Origin: Azophilus sp963663395
GTDB lineage: Bacteria > Pseudomonadota > Gammaproteobacteria > Pseudomonadales > Azotimanducaceae
Length of the DNA: 64,000 nucleotides
Assembly: GCA_963663395.1 (NCBI GenBank)
Contig: OY760226.1
Location: 2,604,001 to 2,668,000 of the forward strand
Direction of reading: 5' to 3'
Shown here: in pieces, positions 59,012 through 64,000 of the stretch
Numbering within the stretch: position 1 is the first letter of the stretch
Layout: each line of letters opens with the position of its first letter
The notes under the pieces: generated by a model
The model's database searches: none
Told to the model about the DNA's origin: nothing
The model's input: the letters and a program-made list of their open reading frames with translations, nothing else
Translations under genes and position numbers: made by a program

Positions 59012-59650
59012 TCAGACGAAGCGGGTGCCCTTGAGATTCTCCTGCATCTCGAAGATCGTCTCCGTTGCCCGCTCCTGGGTATAGCCCGTGGTCACCGATC
59101 GCAGGATGAGGCTCATGTCCAGCTTGGCAACACTGGCCCGGTGGGGCTGGGCTTTCGTCGAGAAGAACCAGGTGAGGTACAGGGGATTGACCTGACGGTA
59201 GATGATGGCGGTGAGCAGGCCAATGTCGACCCAGTCCAGGAACTCGCCCTCGGCGGCGATCTGCTCGATGGCCTTGCGGTAGCTCTGCAGACGGATCTCG
59301 GCGAACGACGTGGAGGAACTGAGCATCGGCGCCAGCGCCCTGGCGTAGGCCAGGTTTTTCCGCGTCGTGGTTGCTACCGTATCGACGATGAAGAACAGCC
59401 GGTCGATCCCGCGCTCGATGTCGGCATCGTCGATGGCCCGATAGGTTCTGCGATAGCGTTCCTCCACCGCGGTGCGCAGCAGGTTCTCCTTGCTTTCGAA
59501 CTGGTGATAGAGCGTCTTCGGCGCCACGTCCGCGGCTTTGGCGAGATCGCGCATCTTGACCCCGTCGTAGCCCTGGCGGGATATCAGTTCCCGGGCGGCA
59601 GAGAGAATGCGCTCCCGCCGCCGCAGTTGCCGCTCCGTCAGATTGCGCAC
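59012..59650 (-). CDS. TetR/AcrR family transcriptional regulator
   Basis: One-domain ligand-responsive repressor, 212 residues from GTG 59648-59650. The N-terminal helix-turn-helix is ERILSAARELISRQGYDGVKMRDLAKAADVAPKTLYHQFESKENLL, and a ligand-binding C-terminal domain follows. Starts 3 nt after the stop of a second TetR gene, so the two are one operon. Confidence 0.88.
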   Translation of the reverse strand: MRNLTERQLRRRERILSAARELISRQGYDGVKMRDLAKAADVAPKTLYHQFESKENLLRTAVEERYRRTYRAIDDADIERGIDRLFFIVDTVATTTRKNLAYARALAPMLSSSTSFAEIRLQSYRKAIEQIAAEGEFLDWVDIGLLTAIIYRQVNPLYLTWFFSTKAQPHRASVAKLDMSLILRSVTTGYTQERATETIFEMQENLKGTRFV

Positions 59651-59653
59651 GGG

Positions 59654-60304
59654 TCAGGGCTCCGGCGGCCGCTCGACCCTGCCGAGCACGTCCTGGAAGC
59701 TACGGCGCAGTTCGCGCTTCAGCCAGCCGAGCATCATCGAGACCGGCACCTTGGGGCCGTCGACGATGCGCGCCATGGCCATGCCTTCCAGCAGGTACAG
59801 GGTCAGGTAAGCTGCCCTTTCGTAGGCTTCGGACAACGCCAGGTCGGGAAAGATCGTGCGCGTGTTTTCGTCCCAGGCAGCCTGAAAGTCGTCCAGGGCG
59901 GGCAGCAGCACCTTCTCCAGTTCAGCGTCCGTGCGCGCCGCCATCTTCAGTTCCATGAACACCACGAACACCGGCGTGTTGAGCTGCGCCCAGTAGGCGT
60001 CGATGCCTTCTTCGACACGGCTGTGGACGGCGCCCCGCTGCACGGTGGTTTCTCCCTCGACGAACATCTCCAGCCGCTTGCGGTTGAGGTGCAGCACCGT
60101 TGCCTTGATCAGGTCCAGCCGCGTCGGAAAGTGGTGCAGCATGGCCCCCCGGGAAACGCCTGCCTTGTTGGAGACGTGCTCCGTGGTGGTGTTGCGGTAG
60201 CCGAGTTCGAAGAAGCAGTCGACAGCGGCATCCAGGACCGATGTGCGCGTCAATTCGCTCTTGGTCTGCTGCCAGGTTTTTGTGCGCGCGGGTGCGGATG
60301 ACAT
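59654..60304 (-). CDS. TetR/AcrR family transcriptional regulator (divergent to the Rieske operon)
   Basis: A 216-residue TetR protein from ATG 60302-60304. HTH: RTSVLDAAVDCFFELGYRNTTTEHVSNKAGVSRGAMLHHFPTRLDLI. Because it faces the ring-oxygenase operon across a 277-bp gap, it most likely controls that operon, its own pair, or both. The effector is unknown. Confidence 0.88.
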   Translation of the reverse strand: MSSAPARTKTWQQTKSELTRTSVLDAAVDCFFELGYRNTTTEHVSNKAGVSRGAMLHHFPTRLDLIKATVLHLNRKRLEMFVEGETTVQRGAVHSRVEEGIDAYWAQLNTPVFVVFMELKMAARTDAELEKVLLPALDDFQAAWDENTRTIFPDLALSEAYERAAYLTLYLLEGMAMARIVDGPKVPVSMMLGWLKRELRRSFQDVLGRVERPPEP

Positions 60305-60507
60305 GACGGGTTCCAGGCGGTTCTGCAACCACTATTATCACGCACCGGACTCGTTTTGTGGAAAGGCGGCGTGCTCGTCGCCAACGCCAATTCGCCGGCC
60401 GCGCGGCAAGCAGGAAATGACGGATTACACCGTTGCCCACCGAGTTATCTTCGGGTCCGAATCGAAGCGCCGTGTGTTGTGTTTCGGCGTTTCGGCAAGA
60501 AACCGTC

Positions 60508-60536
60508 TTGACTGACCTTTTTCGCCCTCCTATCCT
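60508..60536 (+). promoter_or_regulatory. Promoter of the Rieske oxygenase operon
   Basis: TTGACT (60508-60513), a 17-nt spacer and TATCCT (60531-60536); start expected near 60543. The rest of 60305-60581 shows no convincing operator. Confidence 0.5.
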
Positions 60537-60581
60537 CGCTCTTTTTGGGAGGTCCGGCTTTGCCGGCAAGGAATACAGCCG

Positions 60582-61955
60582 ATGACGGTGTACAGAAAGA
60601 TCGAGCGGTTCGCTGACCCGCAAACTTCGAAAACGCCCGCCCAGAAAGAGCCGGATCCGGATCTGGGCCACGATTTCATTCCCAAGGAACGTTACACCTC
60701 CACCGAGTTCATGAAGCTCGAGTGGGAGCGCATGTGGACCAAGGTGTGGCTGATGGGCGCCTGGGAAGGTGACCTGAGGAACCCGGGCGACTACGTCACC
60801 CACAAGATCGGCAACGAGCACATCGTCATCACCAAGGACGAGAATCACCAGTACAACGCCTTCTACAACGTCTGCTCCCACCGGGGCAACCAGGTGGCCT
60901 ACGGCAAGGGCGGCAATACGAAAACGTTCCGCTGCTCCTATCACCTCTGGGAATACAACCTGCGCGGCGAACTCATCCACGTGCCGGACGCGGAGACCTT
61001 TCCCCAGGGCGCGCCCTGCGACAAGCTTTCCATCGTCAAGCTGCCCTGCGACAGCTGGGCCGGCTGGGTCTGGTTCAGCCTGAACCCGGATGTGGAACCG
61101 CTGCGCGATTTCCTGGGCATGATTCCGGAGCACCTGGACCCGTATCACTTCGACCGCATGACGCTCATCAACGATGTCACGGTGGAGTGGGACTGCAACT
61201 GGAAGACGTCCGTGGATGCCTTCAACGAGACCTACCACGTGTTCGGCACCCATCCCCAGCTCAAGACCATGCTCGAGGACATGGACGTGCAGATCGACTG
61301 CTACGAGCGGCACAACCGCTACCTGATCCCCTTCGGCTGCGTGAGTACCCACATCGAGGACGGCACGATGATCACGGAGGAACTGAAGGACTACATGCGC
61401 ATGAACATGCTCGACCCGGACACCTACCAGGGCGACGGGCTGGGCGTGCGGCGCGCGGTTCAGTTGAATTGGCGCAAGATCGCGAAGGGCATGGGATTCG
61501 ACTTCGACGACCTGAACGACGATCAGCTCTCCGACGACTATCACTACCTGATCTTCCCCAACATCACGATGAACATTCACTGCAACAGCGTGATGATCTT
61601 CCGGCAGCGGCCCCACGAGACCGACCCGAACAAGATGTACTACGACCTGCAGAACTACGCGCTCATCCCCAACGCGGATTCGGATGCGGGCGAGCGCGGC
61701 AGCGTGCCGGTGCGGCAGGTTCGCTCGGAGGTTCCGCTGGGCATGGAACGCCCCGAGCACCGGCAGTTCAAGCACGGCGAAGAGTCCATCGGCGAAGTGC
61801 TCGACCAGGACGCCTCCAACCTGGCCATGGTGCAGAACGGCATGAATTCCACCGGTTACCGGGGCTTGTGGATTTCCACCCAGGAGCTGCGCATCCGGCA
61901 TTTCCACAAGACGCTCGACGATTACATCCATCGCACGCCCATCAAGTGGATGTGA
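60582..61955 (+). CDS. Aromatic ring-hydroxylating dioxygenase, large (alpha) subunit-like Rieske oxygenase
   Basis: Rieske non-heme iron oxygenase of 457 residues. The [2Fe-2S] ligands are Cys98/His100 in NVCSHRG and Cys118/His121 in FRCSYHLWEY. The catalytic iron site is FNETYHVFGTHPQ with His219 and His224; the third ligand, an Asp, should lie near the C-terminal half (not pinned down). Such enzymes hydroxylate aromatic, polycyclic or steroid rings. No small (beta) subunit is adjacent, so it may belong to the alpha-only group. Confidence 0.9.
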   Translation: MTVYRKIERFADPQTSKTPAQKEPDPDLGHDFIPKERYTSTEFMKLEWERMWTKVWLMGAWEGDLRNPGDYVTHKIGNEHIVITKDENHQYNAFYNVCSHRGNQVAYGKGGNTKTFRCSYHLWEYNLRGELIHVPDAETFPQGAPCDKLSIVKLPCDSWAGWVWFSLNPDVEPLRDFLGMIPEHLDPYHFDRMTLINDVTVEWDCNWKTSVDAFNETYHVFGTHPQLKTMLEDMDVQIDCYERHNRYLIPFGCVSTHIEDGTMITEELKDYMRMNMLDPDTYQGDGLGVRRAVQLNWRKIAKGMGFDFDDLNDDQLSDDYHYLIFPNITMNIHCNSVMIFRQRPHETDPNKMYYDLQNYALIPNADSDAGERGSVPVRQVRSEVPLGMERPEHRQFKHGEESIGEVLDQDASNLAMVQNGMNSTGYRGLWISTQELRIRHFHKTLDDYIHRTPIKWM

Positions 61956-62048
61956 CGAAGGAACCCCGGACCGGCGCGAGGGCGGACAGCCGGGCGCCCT
62001 GTTGAATTGACCGATGCCGTTGCGCCAACGCTCGCCAGGGTTGAAACC

Positions 62049-62393
62049 ATGAAAGCGGCCGTGCCGATTGCACAGGTGGGCGAGGGCGAGATGGCCGCCT
62101 GCGAGGTCGACGGGGTCAGGGTGCTGGTGTGCCAGGTGGAGGGGCAGTTCTACGCCCTGCACGACCAGTGCAGCCACGCCCGGCAGGCGCTGCATGCCGG
62201 CACCCTGGTCGGCCACCAGGTGCGCTGCCCGCTGCACGGCGGGAGATTCAACGTACGCACCGGCGCCTGCGAGGGTCCGCCGGCAATATTACCGGTTCAG
62301 ACATTCCCCCTGGCGCTCGAGCGTGGCAAAGTGCACGTCGACGTTTCGGGGTTGGAGGAGCGTCCGCGGCCGCGGTTCGGCCCGCTCGTCTGA
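62049..62393 (+). CDS. Rieske-type [2Fe-2S] ferredoxin
   Basis: A 114-residue electron carrier from ATG 62049 (a TTG at 62007 would add 14 residues without a better ribosome site). The cluster ligands are Cys41/His43 in DQCSHARQ and Cys60/His63 in VRCPLHGG, as in biphenyl-type ferredoxins. It would feed electrons to the upstream oxygenase. No ferredoxin reductase is in the window. Confidence 0.88.
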   Translation: MKAAVPIAQVGEGEMAACEVDGVRVLVCQVEGQFYALHDQCSHARQALHAGTLVGHQVRCPLHGGRFNVRTGACEGPPAILPVQTFPLALERGKVHVDVSGLEERPRPRFGPLV

Positions 62394-62441
62394 TGCGAAC
62401 CACTCTTTGACCCAGCAATACCAGCAACTTAAGGACATATC

Positions 62442-63200
62442 ATGGACCTACAACTGAACGGAATGAAAGCGCTCGTCACGGGCGGCAGCCGCGGCATCGG
62501 CCGCGCCATTGCCGAGGCGATGGCGGACGAAGGCTGCAACGTCGCCATCTGCGCCCGGGGCGAAGACGGGGTGAACGCCGCCGTGGAAGCGCTGTCCGCC
62601 AAGGGCGTGACGGCCTTCGGCCAGGCGGTTGACGTGGGCGACGGCGATGCGCTGAAAGCCTGGGTCGAGGCCTCCGCCGAGGCGCTGGGCGGCATCGACA
62701 ACATCGTCTCCAATGTTTCCGGCGGCAACGGCCGCACGGAGCAGGACTGGCGCTCGAACTTCGAGCACGACATGCTCGGCACCGTGCGCATGGTGGAGGC
62801 GGCCATGCCGCACCTGGAAAGTTCCGACAACGGCAGCGTCCTGGTCATCTCGACCACGGCGGCCATCGAGACCTTCATCGGCCCGCACTCCTACAACGCC
62901 ATCAAGGCGGCGCTGCTCAACTACTCGGGCGCCCTGGCCCAGGAAGCCGGCGCCAAGGGCATTCGCGTCAACGCCATCTCGCCCGGCCCGATCATGATCG
63001 AGGGCGGTGCCTGGGACAACATCAAGCAGCACATGACGCCTTTCTACGAAGCGACGCTCGCCGGGATTCCCGTTGGACGCATGGGCCGCGCCGAGGAAGT
63101 TGCGGCACAGGCGGCACTGCTGGCCAGCCCGCTGGGCGCGTACACCAACGGCGCCAACGTCGTGATCGACGGCGGTTTCACCAAGCGCATCCAGTTCTGA
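62442..63200 (+). CDS. Short-chain dehydrogenase/reductase (SDR) of the catabolic operon
   Basis: A 252-residue classical SDR: TGGSRGIGRAIAEAM, the SNVSGGNG loop in place of NNAG, Ser in VLVISTTAAIETFIG and Tyr/Lys in YNAIKAALL. It may oxidise the dihydrodiol or an alcohol made by the oxygenase upstream. Third after the oxygenase and ferredoxin genes, 48 nt from the latter. Confidence 0.87.
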   Translation: MDLQLNGMKALVTGGSRGIGRAIAEAMADEGCNVAICARGEDGVNAAVEALSAKGVTAFGQAVDVGDGDALKAWVEASAEALGGIDNIVSNVSGGNGRTEQDWRSNFEHDMLGTVRMVEAAMPHLESSDNGSVLVISTTAAIETFIGPHSYNAIKAALLNYSGALAQEAGAKGIRVNAISPGPIMIEGGAWDNIKQHMTPFYEATLAGIPVGRMGRAEEVAAQAALLASPLGAYTNGANVVIDGGFTKRIQF

Positions 63201-63208
63201 GCGAAGCC

Positions 63209-63973
63209 ATGAGCGAACACAGAACGGTCAACGTGTACATGGTGGCGGCGGGCAAGTACCACGACATCGACTATGCACGGCTCGAACTGCTGAAACTGCT
63301 GGCGGAAGACGAACGCATCCGGGTCGAGGTGGCGGCCGACTACCACGACCTGGAGGCGATCGGCGAATCGGACTTTCTTGTCACCTATACCTGTGACCTC
63401 GTGCCCGAGGAAGCGGAACAGGTGGCGCTGCGCGACTACATCGCCTCCGGCAAGAGCTGGTTCGCGCTGCACGGCACCAACGCCATCCTGCGGTTCCTGG
63501 AAGACGGACGGGTGGACACCCCCGAGATCGCCCCGGTGTTCATGGAGACCCTGGGCAGCCAGTTCATGGCGCATCCGCCCATCCAGCCGTTCAAGGTGAC
63601 GGCAGCGGACCCGGACCATGAACTGGTGAAGGGCATCGGCGAGTTCGAGACGGACGATGAACTGTATCTCTGCAAGGAACTCGGCGACCTGCACGTGCTG
63701 CTGAAGACACACTTCACCGGCGACGCCTCGTCGTTCGTCGAGGGTGTGCCCGAGAACTGGGCAGAGGACAAGCCGCGTCCCGTCTACTACATCAACAAGG
63801 TAGGCGGCGGCGAGGTGCTGTACCTCAACCTGGGGCACTGCCGCGGGCACTACGACATGCAGCCGCTGGTGGACTACTACCCAGTGATCGAGCGGGGCAG
63901 CTGGGAGCGCGAGGAGTACTACGAGTTGCTGCGCCGCGGTATCCGCTACTGCGCCGACAGAATCGCCGCCTGA
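63209..63973 (+). CDS. ThuA-like domain protein
   Basis: A 254-residue protein of the ThuA (trehalose-utilisation-like, glutamine-amidotransferase-like fold) family. The region includes DFLVTYTCDLVPEEAEQVALRDYIASGKSWFALHG, and the C-terminal part GGGEVLYLNLGHCRGHYDM is the ThuA-typical GRG/LGH stretch. It is 8 nt after the SDR. ThuA proteins are known from sugar oxidation operons, yet their enzymatic role is uncertain; here it is linked to a Rieske system. Confidence 0.82.
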   Translation: MSEHRTVNVYMVAAGKYHDIDYARLELLKLLAEDERIRVEVAADYHDLEAIGESDFLVTYTCDLVPEEAEQVALRDYIASGKSWFALHGTNAILRFLEDGRVDTPEIAPVFMETLGSQFMAHPPIQPFKVTAADPDHELVKGIGEFETDDELYLCKELGDLHVLLKTHFTGDASSFVEGVPENWAEDKPRPVYYINKVGGGEVLYLNLGHCRGHYDMQPLVDYYPVIERGSWEREEYYELLRRGIRYCADRIAA

Positions 63974-64000
63974 GCATTGCGCCGGGGCGCCGGCGCGCTG

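Noticed and set aside
57839..60301. An 820-codon plus-strand frame running through the GPH transporter and both TetR genes
   Set aside because: It ignores the three clear genes on both strands and has no family motif; an artefact of GC-rich sequence.
59922..62237. A 771-codon minus-strand frame opposite the Rieske oxygenase
   Set aside because: Oxygenase and ferredoxin motifs on the plus strand settle the coding strand; the antisense product is His/Val/Asp-rich noise.
1..64000. CRISPR arrays, rRNA or tRNA genes
   Set aside because: No regularly spaced repeat-spacer arrays were seen, and no stretch was recognised as rRNA or a tRNA cloverleaf; a dedicated covariance-model search was not possible here.

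Overview
The window looks like the chromosome of a high-GC, aerobic, Gram-negative bacterium, most likely a marine or environmental gammaproteobacterium. The evidence is indirect: four TonB-dependent receptors with an EEI(I/V)VTA TonB box, an RND efflux pair, PhaC/PhaR/phasin storage genes, a wax-ester synthase, BCCT and Liv-type transporters, and several fatty-acid or aromatic catabolic modules. No rRNA, tRNA, prophage or CRISPR array was seen. The only mobile DNA is one decayed IS4-like transposase fragment.

Layout. 1-5.2 kb (minus strand): RND permease (cut by the window edge) and its adaptor, glyoxalase I, a possible 38-residue membrane protein, an atypical Nramp-like transporter and a 1-Cys peroxiredoxin. 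5.3-12.1 kb (plus): a livHMGF ABC transporter, an acyl-CoA synthetase and a lipoprotein binding protein, which reads as one uptake-and-activation unit for an organic acid. 12.2-15.8 kb: larC, an alpha/beta hydrolase, a GYD protein and a GYD-PlsC fusion. 15.9-21.4 kb: storage-lipid block with phasin, GNAT, WS/DGAT, DUF6489, phaC and phaR. 21.5-28 kb: a HAD hydrolase, a thiolase-like/DUF35 pair, an SDR, a second acyl-CoA synthetase and two paralogous Roadblock-like proteins.

28.2-33.8 kb: an apparently complete glucosylglycerate cycle (synthase gpgS, phosphatase, and a converging GH13_18 phosphorylase), followed by a BCCT transporter and a type-B carboxylesterase. These point to osmolyte metabolism. 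35.2-43.6 kb: an IS4-like remnant sits between the carboxylesterase and a tandem array of three paralogous TonB-dependent receptors. Both genes flanking the remnant lack a convincing start codon. 43.8-45.2 kb: DUF2235 and DUF1640 proteins. 45.3-49.7 kb (minus): an acetoin-dehydrogenase-like operon (E1 alpha, E1 beta, AcoX-like, E2), divergent from a third acyl-CoA synthetase. 51.5-56 kb: a fourth receptor, an MFS transporter, a truncated cupin and a VOC protein. 56.1-56.8 kb: a vapBC-type toxin-antitoxin pair with a visible promoter and operator. 56.9-64 kb: a SnoaL-like protein, a GPH-type transporter, two TetR regulators and a divergent catabolic operon (Rieske oxygenase, Rieske ferredoxin, SDR, ThuA-like protein).

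The less ordinary items are the GYD-acyltransferase fusion, the convergent Roadblock pair, the Nramp-like protein without DPGN/MPH motifs, the E2 with two peripheral-subunit-binding domains, and the IS-scarred junction at 35.2-36.0 kb. None is a demonstrated new system; each is offered as a testable lead.
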